From Streptomyces griseorubiginosus (GTDB taxonomy: Bacteria > Actinomycetota > Actinomycetes > Streptomycetales > Streptomycetaceae): a stretch of 55,352 nucleotides of DNA. The stretch is taken from contig NZ_KQ948736.1 of the NCBI RefSeq assembly GCF_001514195.1, positions 477,998 to 533,349 on the forward strand. The letters run 5' to 3'. Positions 19,012-29,196 of the stretch are shown here, one piece after another (positions within the stretch are counted from its first letter, which is position 1; the number at the start of each line of letters is the position of its first letter). The translations under genes were made by a program, and so were the position numbers. The notes beneath the pieces are model-generated. The model saw nothing but the letters and a program-made list of their open reading frames with translations, did not search any database and had not been told where the DNA came from.

Positions 19012-20068
19012 GGCGGGCCTCCCCTTCCTCGATGCCGAGTTCACGGCACGCCTGACGGAACCGCTCCAGACAGCGCCCCCACGGCCCACCGGTGCCGAAC
19101 TCCAGCAGCAGGGGCAGCAACGAGCCGGAGAAGCCGGTGCTGGACTCCTCCGGGAGCAGGGACGGCAGGTTGTCGATGGCGATCAGGTCGAGCGGGGGCT
19201 CCTTGTGGAGCCGGCGGACCGGTTCGGTCCACTCGGTGACGCGGTCGTAGACGGGCAGGACGTTCAGCGGGGAGCCGACGTCGCAGGTGACGTCGGAGAG
19301 GGTGCGCAGTCGGCGGGCCGGGTCGTCCAGGTCCTCCTCGCGGACGAAGGGCGGGACGGGGCTGGTGGCGAGGACGCAGTTCACCAGGACGTCGTGCGCG
19401 AGCAGGGCGGGCCGGTCCAGGTTCCTCGTCTCGTCGAGGTCCCAGCAGGTCGGGTCGAGTCCGGCGGCCCGCAGGGCGACCCGGGCGCCCCGGCCGCTGC
19501 GGCCCAGGGCGCCGACCACCAGCGCCGTGAACTCCTCGTCCCCGGCGACCGGCCGCAGCACCTCCTCCAGTTCCTCCTGCGAGGTCGGCGTGAGGGGCGC
19601 GGTCAGCCTGCCCCGGTGCTGGAGGACGGCCAGAGCGGCGCCCAGATAACCGGCCCAGTAGCCGAACGCGGCGAGCCTGCGGCCCTGGTCGTCCACCAGG
19701 TACTCCAGGTCGAGGAGCGCCCCGCCCCCGGCGGCGAACCGGCGCAGCAGTTCGGGGGCGCCGGGCTGCTGCTTGTAGGCGTGCCCGAAGTAGACATGAC
19801 GGTGTGTCAGGGCGGCTGGTTCGTCGGGGAGTTCCTTCAGGCCGACGACCACCGCGTCCCGTGGCGCCTCGGACACCCACGAGCCCGCGGGGGCGACCAC
19901 GCAGCCGACCGCCTCGTACTGCTCGACCGGGAAGATCCGCTGCGGGGACTCCTCGACCGTCAGCGTCGCCCCGGCCTCGACGAGGCGCCGGGCGTCGGAC
20001 GGCACGAGGGGCGTGCGCCGCTCGGTGGAACGGACCTCGTGGCGCAGCCACAGGTGGAGCTCGGTCAT
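19004..20068 (-). CDS. Saccharopine dehydrogenase (L-lysine-forming, Lys1-like)
   Basis: 354 aa, close in size to yeast Lys1 (about 370). The alanine-dehydrogenase/PNT-type N-terminus has LWLRHEVRSTERRTPLVPSDARRLVEAG and EESPQRIFPVEQYEAVGC; YFGHAYKQQPG is the Lys1 substrate motif; ALGRSGRGARVALRAAG the nucleotide site. It condenses lysine with 2-oxoglutarate (or reverses this), via NAD(H). The ATG overlaps the FAD gene stop by 4 nt. Bacterial Lys1 homologues coupled to a Lys9 homologue are uncommon. Confidence 0.87.
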   Translation of the reverse strand: MTELHLWLRHEVRSTERRTPLVPSDARRLVEAGATLTVEESPQRIFPVEQYEAVGCVVAPAGSWVSEAPRDAVVVGLKELPDEPAALTHRHVYFGHAYKQQPGAPELLRRFAAGGGALLDLEYLVDDQGRRLAAFGYWAGYLGAALAVLQHRGRLTAPLTPTSQEELEEVLRPVAGDEEFTALVVGALGRSGRGARVALRAAGLDPTCWDLDETRNLDRPALLAHDVLVNCVLATSPVPPFVREEDLDDPARRLRTLSDVTCDVGSPLNVLPVYDRVTEWTEPVRRLHKEPPLDLIAIDNLPSLLPEESSTGFSGSLLPLLLEFGTGGPWGRCLERFRQACRELGIEEGEARRV

Positions 20069-21198
20069 ACGCGGTTGGCCTCCGGGCGCGGGGCGTCGGC
20101 CGCGAACCGGCCGGCGCTGAGCGGGCTGATGTCCACGAAGGGTACGCGTCCCAGGTACAGGTCGCGGACGACCTCGCCGACGGCCGGTCCCTGGAGGAAG
20201 CCGTGGCCGGAGAAGCCGGTCGCGTACAGGAAGCGGGAGACCGAAGTGGCCTCGCCGATCAGGGCGTTGTGGTCGGGGGTGAGCTCGTAGAGGCCGGCCC
20301 AGCCGCCGGTGCGGCGCAGGTCGAGGAGGGTGGGGGCGCGGTGGGCCATCGCCTCGGCGAGGCGGGGGATCCAGCGGTCGTGCGTCGCGGTGTCGAAGCC
20401 GGGTCTCTCGTCGGGGTCGGACATGCCGAGGAGGAGGCCGGGGCCCTCGCCGTGGAAGTAGAGGCTGCTGGTGAAGTCGATGGTCATGGGCAGGTCGGGC
20501 GGGAGTCCCGGCACCGGCTCGGTGACCGCGATCTGGCGGCGCAGCGGTTCCACCGGCAGGTCGACGCCGACCATCGCGCCGAGGGCCCGCGACCAGGCTC
20601 CGGCCGCGCAGATCACCGTGTCGGTGGCGATCCGGCCCTTGGTGGTGACCACGGCCGTGATGGTGTCGCCGTGGAGTTCGATGCCGGTGACCTCGGTGTG
20701 CCGCAGGATCGTCGCGCCGTGGCGGCGGGCGTCGGCCGCGTAGCCGTGCACCACCGACTCGGGGGTGCAGTGGCCGTCCTCGGGCGAGAAGGCGGCCGCG
20801 AGCAGGCCGTCCGTGGTGATGAGCGGGGAGAGCCGCCGGGCCTCGGCCGGGTCGATCATGCGACTCGGGACGCCCAGGGAGTTCTGGAGCTCGACGCTCG
20901 CCTCGAAGGAGGCGACCTCCTCAGGCGTCGACAGCAGGAAGAGATAGCCCACCCGGTGCAGTCCGATGTCCTGCCCCGTGTCCCGGTCGAAGCGCCCGAA
21001 CGCCTCCAGGCTGCGGGCCCCGAGGCGGATGTTGAGCTCGTCGGAGAACTGCGCCCGCACCCCGCCGGCCGCCTTGGAGGTGGAGCCGGAGGCGAGTTCG
21101 TCCCGCTCGACGAGGACCACGTCCGGTACGCCGGCCCGGGCCAGGTGGCGGGCGATGCTCGTGCCCATGACCCCGCCGCCGACGACGACCACGCTCAT
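20065..21198 (-). CDS. FAD-dependent amine/D-amino-acid oxidoreductase (DAO family)
   Basis: 377 aa. The FAD site is VVVVGGGVMGTSIARHLARAG with E at the end of strand two (LVERDELASGSTSKAAGG); ICAAGAWS and TGFSGHGFLQGPAVGE are the closing FAD motifs of the sarcosine oxidase/glycine oxidase group. These flavoenzymes oxidise secondary or primary amines of amino acids. Saccharopine is itself a secondary amine, so it is a candidate substrate by context; sarcosine or proline-like amines are alternatives. Four-nt overlaps link it to genes on both sides. Confidence 0.87.
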   Translation of the reverse strand: MSVVVVGGGVMGTSIARHLARAGVPDVVLVERDELASGSTSKAAGGVRAQFSDELNIRLGARSLEAFGRFDRDTGQDIGLHRVGYLFLLSTPEEVASFEASVELQNSLGVPSRMIDPAEARRLSPLITTDGLLAAAFSPEDGHCTPESVVHGYAADARRHGATILRHTEVTGIELHGDTITAVVTTKGRIATDTVICAAGAWSRALGAMVGVDLPVEPLRRQIAVTEPVPGLPPDLPMTIDFTSSLYFHGEGPGLLLGMSDPDERPGFDTATHDRWIPRLAEAMAHRAPTLLDLRRTGGWAGLYELTPDHNALIGEATSVSRFLYATGFSGHGFLQGPAVGEVVRDLYLGRVPFVDISPLSAGRFAADAPRPEANRV

Positions 21199-21752
21199 AC
21201 GGACTCCCCCTGTGCCCGCGCCACGGCCCGGGCGGAAACCTCGTCCTGCATACCGAGGCCGACGCCGGTGACGATGTCGCAGGGTGCGGTGCGCCCGTCG
21301 GCGCGTCGGGACAGGACCTCATCTGGAGGGACGAGGGGCGGCGGTTGCGCGCTCGCGAGTGCGTCCATGATCGGTCCCGCGTGCCGCGCCGCGGTCGTCG
21401 GGCCGTCCACGACGACGGCCGCGGACCGTCGCGTCCTGGGCTCCGGCACCCGGGCCCTGGCCCATGTGCGGCCGGTCTCCGGGCCGAGGGCCGTCACCAC
21501 GGCGTGGACGGCGGGCCGCCCGGGCGCCGCGTCGGCCGGATCGACGCTGCCGGACTTCGCGACGGCCCCGGAGCCGGCGGTGAGCCGGGAGACATGCGCG
21601 AAGGCCACGCCGTCGTCGCAGCGGCTCGGATACGTGATCTTCGCCGGCGGGTCGGCCGCCCCGGAGCTGAGCGCGGTGAAGGCGATGGCCGCCTCCACGT
21701 CGGGCAGGCGGGTGACCTGTGCTCCGGAGAGGAAGAGGACGTCGTCGGTCAT
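21195..21752 (-). CDS. Internally deleted ornithine cyclodeaminase/mu-crystallin-like protein
   Basis: 185 aa against about 320-350 for the family. The first 100 residues match the family N-terminal half (FLSGAQVTRLPDVEAAIAFTAL, PPAKITYP, GRPAVHAVVTALGPETG) and the last 75 match the C-terminal end (AAVVVDGPTTAARHAG, DEVLSRRADGRTAPCDIV, VGLGMQDEVSARAVARAQ). The central Rossmann domain with the G-x-G-x-Q NAD motif is missing and the junction is in frame. It cannot be a normal dehydrogenase or cyclodeaminase. Yet it keeps a strong ribosome site (AGGAAGAGGG before ATG 21752) and a coupled 3' end, so it may still be translated. Full-length relatives make proline or pipecolate, which fits the saccharopine genes. 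Confidence 0.72.
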   Translation of the reverse strand: MTDDVLFLSGAQVTRLPDVEAAIAFTALSSGAADPPAKITYPSRCDDGVAFAHVSRLTAGSGAVAKSGSVDPADAAPGRPAVHAVVTALGPETGRTWARARVPEPRTRRSAAVVVDGPTTAARHAGPIMDALASAQPPPLVPPDEVLSRRADGRTAPCDIVTGVGLGMQDEVSARAVARAQGESV

Positions 21753-21797
21753 TCCCTCTTCCTGTCCGGATTTCCCGGCCCGGAATCCGCCCGGCGA

Positions 21798-22457
21798 TCA
21801 GGACAGGTGGGCCACCGCGTCCAGATGCGGCAGGACGTGGTCCAGCCGCTCCCGCTTGGTGCGCAGATAGGTGATGTTGCTCTCGCACGGGGTGATCAGC
21901 AGCGGCACCGTCTCGGTGACCTCGATGCCGTGCCGCTCCAGGGCCTCGCGCTTGCGCGGGTTGTTGGACATCAGCCGCACCGAGTTCACGCCCAGGTCGT
22001 GGAAGATCCCGGCGGCGACGCCGTAGTCCCGGGAGTCCACGGGCAGGCCGAGCGCGAGGTTCGCCTCCACGGTGTCCAGGCCCTCCGCCTGGAGTGCCAT
22101 CGCGCGCAGCTTGGCCAGCAGGCCTATCCCCCGGCCCTCGTGACCGCGCAGGTAGACGACGATCCCGCTGCCCGCCTTGACCACGGCCCGCAGCGCGGCG
22201 TCGAGCTGGTCGCCGCACTCGCAGTGCTGGGAGCCGAACGCGTCACCGGTCAGGCACTCGGAATGCAGCCGGACGAGAACGTTCTCCGAGCCGATGTCAC
22301 CGTGCACCAGGGCGACTTGTTCGTCACCCCGGTCGTGATCGAGGTAACCGACTGCCTGGAATTTCCCGTACACGGTGGGCAGCGGGGCATTCACCACGCG
22401 CTCCACACCCGTACGCTGTGGTGCCTTCTTGCCGAGTACGCCAACTTTGTCTGTCAT
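21798..22457 (-). CDS. ribA: GTP cyclohydrolase II paralogue, FAPy-forming type
   Basis: 219 aa, RibA fold without a RibB domain. Zinc ligands C68 (HSECLTGD), C79 and C81 (GSQHCECGDQ); GTP site RGHEGRGIGL; arginine motif SNNPRKREAL. Residue 120 is Met in LLAKLRAMALQ where the ordinary enzyme has Tyr (RAYALQ). In S. coelicolor, SCO6655 with Met120 was shown to release 2-amino-5-formylamino-6-ribosylaminopyrimidinone phosphate (FAPy), while Tyr paralogues go on to deformylate. This gene has the same Met at the same number and lies near the same pentose-phosphate cluster, so it is very likely the SCO6655 orthologue. It is divergent from a creatininase-family gene by 38 bp, and 45 bp upstream of the deleted cyclodeaminase gene. 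Confidence 0.93.
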   Translation of the reverse strand: MTDKVGVLGKKAPQRTGVERVVNAPLPTVYGKFQAVGYLDHDRGDEQVALVHGDIGSENVLVRLHSECLTGDAFGSQHCECGDQLDAALRAVVKAGSGIVVYLRGHEGRGIGLLAKLRAMALQAEGLDTVEANLALGLPVDSRDYGVAAGIFHDLGVNSVRLMSNNPRKREALERHGIEVTETVPLLITPCESNITYLRTKRERLDHVLPHLDAVAHLS

Positions 22458-22495
22458 GATCTGGTTCCTAAGCAGAGACGAAAGGCCGAGAAAAG

Positions 22496-23311
22496 ATGAG
22501 TGGTTCGGAAATACGGTCGGCGGCGTACGGTCTGTTGCCGACGGACACTACGGAAGACGTACGGACACGAGGGGCGGGCGTCTCAACACAGGTCGCCGTC
22601 CTTCCGGTCGGGAGCTTCGAACAGCACGGCGCGTACCTTCCGCTCGCGACCGACACCCTCGTCGCCTGTGCCGTCGCGCGGCAGATCGCCGCGGCGTACC
22701 CGGTGCACCTCCTCCCCCCGGTGACGATCTCCTGCTCGCACGAGCACGCGGCCTGGCCAGGGACCGTCAGCATCTCCTCCGTCACCCTTCACGCGGTGGT
22801 ACGGGACATCGCGGACTCGCTGCGCCGCTCGGGCGTCGAGGCCCTGGTGGTGGTCAACGGGCACGGCGGCAACTACGTGCTGGGAAACGTCGTCCAGGAG
22901 GCGTCCGCGCGCGGGGAGCGGACGGCGCTGTTCCCGGCCGCGGAGGACTGGGAGGCGGCCCGGCTGGACGCGGGAGTGGTCACCTCGTTGCTCACCGACA
23001 TGCATGCGGGAGAAATCGAGACCTCCATTCTTCTGCATGCGCACCCCGAATCGCTTCGGCCCGGTTACGAGACCTCCGATTTCATCGCGGACGACCGTCG
23101 TCATCTCCTCACCCTCGGTATGTCCGGTTACACCGATTCCGGTGTCATCGGGCGCCCTTCGCTGGGCTCCGCGGAAAAAGGGAAAGCGTTGCTGGAGAGC
23201 CTCGCGGCTTCCTTCGGAACGTATTTCTCGATGCTGACCGAATCCGGCACCGGGGCCGAATCCGAGGCCGGCACCGGCTCTGTGGCCGGTACCGTGTCCG
23301 ACGCCGAGTAG
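22496..23311 (+). CDS. Creatininase-family amidohydrolase (candidate FAPy deformylase)
   Basis: 271 aa. Metal-site motifs of the creatininase family are complete: E42-x-H44 in SFEQHGAYLPLATDT with D53, SCSHEHAAWPGT, VVNGHGGN with H123, and DMHAGEIETS with H170/E173. The archaeal FAPy deformylase ArfB belongs to this family, and this gene sits next to a FAPy-forming cyclohydrolase, so FAPy deformylation is the leading hypothesis. Creatininase and MftE-like peptidase are alternatives. The conserved fold ends near ALLESLAASFGTYFSML; the last 30 residues are a Ser/Gly/Thr/Glu-rich tail. The 3' 184 bp overlap the 3' end of the convergent membrane-protein gene. Confidence 0.85.
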   Translation: MSGSEIRSAAYGLLPTDTTEDVRTRGAGVSTQVAVLPVGSFEQHGAYLPLATDTLVACAVARQIAAAYPVHLLPPVTISCSHEHAAWPGTVSISSVTLHAVVRDIADSLRRSGVEALVVVNGHGGNYVLGNVVQEASARGERTALFPAAEDWEAARLDAGVVTSLLTDMHAGEIETSILLHAHPESLRPGYETSDFIADDRRHLLTLGMSGYTDSGVIGRPSLGSAEKGKALLESLAASFGTYFSMLTESGTGAESEAGTGSVAGTVSDAE

Positions 23312-24591
23312 GACTCCTCCACCGGGCGCCGCAGTCCCTGGTACCAGCGGACGACCAGGACGGCCGCGCCCGGCAGGCTCGCCACGAAGCTGAGGACGCC
23401 GTAGACGATCGCGGTCGCGAGCCCGGCCTCCGCGCCGAGGCCCGTCGCGGCGAACGCCCAGGCGGTGACGCCCTCCCGGGGGCCGAACCCGCCGATGTTC
23501 AGGGGCAGTCCCATGGCGAGCAGGGCGAGCACGGCCAGCGGCAGCAGGACGGCGACGGAGGCGCCGGAGCCCGCGATGCGGGCGGCGAGCACGAACATGC
23601 CGAGGTGGCCGGCGAGCACGGCGGCCGAGGAGAGCGTGACGCCGGGCCAGTTGCGGCGGGACAGCAGTGCCTCGCGCGCCTCGGCGAGGGTCGCGCGCAG
23701 GGCCCGGCCCCGGCGGGAGGAGGGGGCCCGGTTCATGCGCAGGGCCGCGACGACGGCGAGCGCGCCCAGGCCGGCGAGGCCGAGGACCGGGGCGAGCTGA
23801 AGGGCGTCGGCCTGCACCGGCGACGGCATGGTGAGCAGGACGGCGCCGCCGACGAGGGCCAACGCGATCTGGCCCGCGGCCCGTTCGAGGACGACCGCGC
23901 GCACTCCGCGGCCCATGTCCCCGGCGCTCTGTCCGTGCCGTACCGCGCGGTGCACGTCGCCGAGGACGCCGCCGGGCAGCGCCGCGTTCAGGAACAGGGC
24001 CCGGTAGTAGTCGGCGACGGCGGGGCCCAGCGGCAGCCGGATGCGCAGACCGCGGGCCACCAACTGCCAGCGCCAGGCGCTGAACACGGTGGTCACCACG
24101 CCGATCGCGAGCGCCGCGAGGAGGGCCGGGGTGTCGATCCGGCGCAGTCCCTCCACGAAGACGCCGGTGCCCAGGCGCCACAGCAGCACGGCGAGGATGG
24201 TGACACCGGCGACCGTGCCGAAGTGGGTGCGCAGGGCGCGGGAGTCGAGGACCGCACGCAGAGCGCTGCGCCAACGCGGGACGCGCGCGGGGCGGGGCCG
24301 GGCTCCGGTCACGATCACGCCGATGCGGTCCGCGGAGACGGCCGCGGCGGCACGCAGGTCGGCCGCGGACTCCCCGGCCGCTTCGAGGATCTCGGCGCGG
24401 GCCACCAGGGCGTCGGCGCGGGCCGTGAGCACGTCGTTGCCGGTCTGGAGCACTTCGGTGCGCAGGGTGAGGGCGCGGTGGGACACCGTGTCCGGCGTGA
24501 CGGATCCCCCTGAGCGCCGCACCGGCAGGCTCGGCAGCTCAGCCTTCGTCGCGTGCCGTTCGCCGGCCGGTCGCACCGTCTCCACGCTCAT
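23128..24591 (-). CDS. Lysylphosphatidylglycerol synthase-like / flippase-like integral membrane protein
   Basis: 487 aa. About 130 N-terminal soluble residues with a helical, Ala/Glu-rich stretch (VLTARADALVARAEILEAAGES) precede a UPF0104/AglD-type membrane domain: VAGVTILAVLLWRLG, ADYYRALFLNAALPGGVLGDVHRAVRHG (the family signature), VLERAAGQIALALVGG, and LPLNIGGFGPREGVTAWAFAA. Such domains move or transfer lipid-linked groups. The core ends at VVRWYQGLRRP, followed by a 60-residue disordered tail that overlaps the creatininase gene. ATG 24591 overlaps the methyltransferase stop by 4 nt, making it the last gene of the PTPS-GT-MT unit. Confidence 0.8.
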   Translation of the reverse strand: MSVETVRPAGERHATKAELPSLPVRRSGGSVTPDTVSHRALTLRTEVLQTGNDVLTARADALVARAEILEAAGESAADLRAAAAVSADRIGVIVTGARPRPARVPRWRSALRAVLDSRALRTHFGTVAGVTILAVLLWRLGTGVFVEGLRRIDTPALLAALAIGVVTTVFSAWRWQLVARGLRIRLPLGPAVADYYRALFLNAALPGGVLGDVHRAVRHGQSAGDMGRGVRAVVLERAAGQIALALVGGAVLLTMPSPVQADALQLAPVLGLAGLGALAVVAALRMNRAPSSRRGRALRATLAEAREALLSRRNWPGVTLSSAAVLAGHLGMFVLAARIAGSGASVAVLLPLAVLALLAMGLPLNIGGFGPREGVTAWAFAATGLGAEAGLATAIVYGVLSFVASLPGAAVLVVRWYQGLRRPVEESYSASDTVPATEPVPASDSAPVPDSVSIEKYVPKEAARLSSNAFPFSAEPSEGRPMTPESV

Positions 24592-25591
24592 GACGCTCCG
24601 CCCGTCGGCCGGGACAGTGCCAGCAGGTCGCTGTGGTGCACGACGACGTTCAGCTCGCCCGCGCGGCACGCTTCGAGCCGGTCCTGGAGGTAGCGCTCGG
24701 CGCGTTCCTTCAGCTCGGGCCGCTCCTCGACGGCGGCACCCACCCAGCCGCGCAGCCACTGCACGGTGAGCGCGGAGTCGGCGGGCCCCAGCCGCCAGGC
24801 GCTGGGGTGCAGCCGTACGGTCGCGCCCCGGTCGGAGAACGCCTCGCAGGCGACGGTGATGGCGTCCGGACCGAGCAGTCCGCCGCGCCGCTGGTGGGCG
24901 TTGAACGCGTCGGCGATCTCCTCGTCCAGCGGGTCCGCCGGGCTGAGTTCGACGCGGCCGGCCACGGACAGCGTGAGCAGGGCCGGGCAGCCGGCGCCGG
25001 TGCAGGCCGCGGCGAGGGTGTCGATCTCCTCGCGGGTCAGGACGTCGAGGAGTGCGGAGGCTGTCACCAGGGAGGCGCCGGCGAGGGCGTCCGGGGTGAG
25101 CAGGCCGACGTCGCCGCGACGGGTCTCGACGGTGACCCGGCTGCCGTCGGCGGCGGAGCGCGGGGAGGCGACGGCCGCGAAGTGCAGCAGGTACGGGTCC
25201 CGGTCGTGCAGGATCCAGTGCTGGGGGCCGTCCAGGCGGGGCGCGAGCCAGCGGCCCATGGAGCCGGTGCCGCAGCCCAGGTCGTGGATGACGAGACCGG
25301 CCTTGCCCGGCAGGTTGGCCAGCCGGATCCGCAGCGGGTCGATCAGATCCCCGGACCGGGCGGCCGCGTCCGGGCCTTCCCGCAGCTCAAGCCACTCGGG
25401 CGCGTACCGGGGGGCGTCGTCGGGACCGGCGTCCCTGAGCCGTACGGTGGGCCGCTCACCGGGACGGACACTGGGTCCGGCACCGGGGATGACCGTTTCC
25501 GTGTCGGACGGGACAGCAGGCTTCACGGACGTCACCTCTCGCGGGCCCGGCTGTGCCGGGATCTTGCCGCTCTCCTTGGTCGCCGTCTTCC

Positions 25592-25595
<4 letters not shown>
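24588..25595 (-). CDS. SAM-dependent methyltransferase
   Basis: 335 aa, class I methyltransferase. Motif I is D105-L-G-C-G-T-G111 in VIHDLGCGTGSMGRWLAP, the acidic loop is WILHDRDPYLLHFAA, and VTASALLDVLTREEI is motif IV-like. The first 60 residues are Pro/Thr-rich and probably disordered. ATG 25595 follows AGGAGGG by 6 bases and overlaps the glycosyltransferase stop by 4 nt. Related actinobacterial proteins are methyltransferases of unknown substrate; here the substrate is expected to be the pterin/pyrimidine or glycan made by its neighbours. Confidence 0.85.
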
Positions 25596-27282
<1,687 letters not shown>

Positions 27283-27287
27283 TCAGG

Positions 27288-28268
27288 TCAGGCGGTCTTG
27301 CCGTACCTCACGAGGTGACAGAGGGCCGGAATCTCCCCACTGGCCAGCAGGGGCATCACCTCCGGAAGTTCTTCGAACGCGCTTTCCCCGGTGATGAGGG
27401 CGTCAAGCCTGGGATCGGCGAGCAGTTCCAGCGCGAGGGCCAGCCGGCCGTCGTAACCGCGGTGGGCGCGCGCCGGGGAGACGGTGCCGACCTGGCTGCT
27501 GCGCACGGTCAGCCGCCGGGAGTGGAAGGCCTCGCCGAGCGGCAGGCCGACGCGGCGGTCGCCGTACCAGCTCAGCTCGACGACCGTGCCCTCGGGCCTG
27601 AGGAGTTCCAGTGCACGGGCGAGGCCCTGTTCGGTGGCGCTGGCGTGGACGACGAGGTCGCAGTCGCCGAGGGCGTCCGCGGGCGACGCGAAACCGACAC
27701 CGAGGGCGTCGGCGGTCTCGGCGCGGGCCGGGTCGGAGTCCACCAGCTGGACACGGACGCCCGGGAAGCGGGCGAGAAGGGCGGCGACCGAGCTGCCGAC
27801 CATGCCGCCGCCGACCACCGCGATCCGGTCGCCGATCAGCGGGGCCGCGTCCCACAGGGCGTTCACGGCGGTCTCGACCGTGCCGGCGAGGACGGCCCGT
27901 GCGGGCGGCACGTCGTCCGGTACGACCGTCACGGCGCTCGCGGGCACTACGTACCGCGTCTGATGCGGGTGCAGACAGAAGACGGTCCTGCCCTTCAGCG
28001 CGGAGGGGCCCTCCTCCACCACGCCGACGCTGAGGTAGCCGTACTTCACCGGTCCGGGGAAGTCGCCCTCCTGGAAGGGTGCCCGCATGGCCGCGTGCTG
28101 GCTCTCGGGCACCTGGCCGCGGAACACGAGTGTCTCCGTGCCCCTGCTGACTCCCGAGTAGAGCGAGCGGACCAGCACCTCGTCCTCGCCGGGGGTGGGA
28201 AGCGTGACCTCCCGCAGCTCGCCCTCCCCCGGAGTGCGGAGCCAGAACGCACGTGCGGCGGCCTTCAT
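27288..28268 (-). CDS. MDR-superfamily dehydrogenase lacking zinc motifs
   Basis: 326 aa medium-chain dehydrogenase/reductase. [17 protein letters not shown] replaces the catalytic-zinc segment (no CGxCGTD), and the four-Cys structural lobe is absent; the nucleotide site is [28 protein letters not shown] with Asp, favouring NAD. This zinc-less form resembles the BchC/threonine-dehydrogenase-like group. AGGAGGG lies 4 bases before ATG 28268. The gap to the PTPS gene is 116 bp, so it may be transcribed together with the pterin-glycan genes. Substrate unknown. Confidence 0.82.
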   Translation of the reverse strand: MKAAARAFWLRTPGEGELREVTLPTPGEDEVLVRSLYSGVSRGTETLVFRGQVPESQHAAMRAPFQEGDFPGPVKYGYLSVGVVEEGPSALKGRTVFCLHPHQTRYVVPASAVTVVPDDVPPARAVLAGTVETAVNALWDAAPLIGDRIAVVGGGMVGSSVAALLARFPGVRVQLVDSDPARAETADALGVGFASPADALGDCDLVVHASATEQGLARALELLRPEGTVVELSWYGDRRVGLPLGEAFHSRRLTVRSSQVGTVSPARAHRGYDGRLALALELLADPRLDALITGESAFEELPEVMPLLASGEIPALCHLVRYGKTA

Positions 28269-28296
28269 CGAAACCCTCCTGAACGATCGGGAACCC

Positions 28297-28331
28297 GTGC
28301 ACGTACCTCGTCACGTAACCGAGGTGTGCAC
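28297..28331. promoter_or_regulatory. Inverted repeat in divergent MDR / CDP-alcohol gap
   Basis: GTGCAC-gt-ACCTCG (28297-28310) and CGAGGT-GTGCAC (28320-28331) are complementary over 12 bp with a 2-nt bulge and a 9-nt centre. It lies 29-63 bp upstream of the MDR start and 59-93 bp upstream of the phosphatidyltransferase start, well placed as an operator for both. Confidence 0.55.
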
Positions 28332-28389
28332 AGGCCGCGCACAGTACGCGGCCTTGATCGACTCTGTCATCTGGCCGGAGGAATCAGCG

Positions 28390-29169
28390 GTGGCCCTGAA
28401 CAACACTTACGAAGCAAGGCTGGTCCAGCAGGAGACCGCTGTCGGAGCGGGCGTTCAGATCCTGTTGCTGGCTCTGCTCGGCACGGCGATCGGCATGGGG
28501 CCGGCGGGCTGGCTGACCGGCCTCGCCTTCGCCGTCGCCACCTGGGCCGTGCTCTCCAGGGCGCTGCACCGCACCCGGCCGCGCTCCTTCGGTCCGGCCA
28601 ACCGGGTCACGCTCGGCCGGGCCACCCTGGTCGGCGGGGTGACGGCCCTGGTCGCGGACTCCTTCCAGGACTCCCCGCCGGTCACGCTCTTCGTCGGCCT
28701 GACGGCGGTGGCGCTGATCCTCGACGGTGTCGACGGCAAGGTGGCCCGGGCGACGGGCACCTCGACCCCGCTGGGCGCGCGGTTCGACATGGAGGTCGAC
28801 GCGTTCCTGATCCTGGTGCTCAGCGTGTACGTGTCGATGTCGCAGGGTCCGTGGGTGCTGCTGATCGGCGGCATGCGCTACGGCTTCGTGGCGGCGGCCC
28901 GCGTCTGGAACTGGCTGAACGCCCCGCTGCCGCCGAGCATGGCCCGCAAGACGGTGGCCGCGCTCCAGGGGATCCTGCTGCTGGTGGCCGCGTCCGGGTA
29001 CCTGCCGTTCGCGGCGACCTTCGGGGTGGTGGCGCTGGCCCTCGGGACCCTGCTCTGGTCGTTCGGCCGGGACGTGCTGTGGCTGTGGCGCACGCACCGG
29101 GCGGACCAGGCGGCGGTGGAGGAGCTGCTGGAGCTGGTGCCGGCGCGGCGGCAGGTCGTGGCTTCCTGA
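28390..29169 (+). CDS. CDP-alcohol phosphatidyltransferase family membrane protein
   Basis: 259 aa, with several membrane segments. The signature D-x2-D-G-x2-A-R-x8-G-x3-D-x3-D is complete: D112, D115-G, A119-R120, G129, D133, D137 in LILDGVDGKVAR...GARFDMEVD. Such enzymes join a CDP-activated lipid or polyol to an alcohol, releasing CMP. GTG 28390 follows GGAGGA by 7 bases. It is divergent from the MDR gene and closes the putative GTP-derived conjugate cluster. A role in attaching the product to a phospholipid is inference. Confidence 0.87.
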   Translation: MALNNTYEARLVQQETAVGAGVQILLLALLGTAIGMGPAGWLTGLAFAVATWAVLSRALHRTRPRSFGPANRVTLGRATLVGGVTALVADSFQDSPPVTLFVGLTAVALILDGVDGKVARATGTSTPLGARFDMEVDAFLILVLSVYVSMSQGPWVLLIGGMRYGFVAAARVWNWLNAPLPPSMARKTVAALQGILLLVAASGYLPFAATFGVVALALGTLLWSFGRDVLWLWRTHRADQAAVEELLELVPARRQVVAS

Positions 29170-29196
29170 AGCGGGGCTCTGCTTCGAACGGAGCTT

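Noticed and set aside
22458..22495. FMN riboswitch before ribA
   Set aside because: Only 38 bp of leader before the divergent gene; no room and no matching conserved stems.
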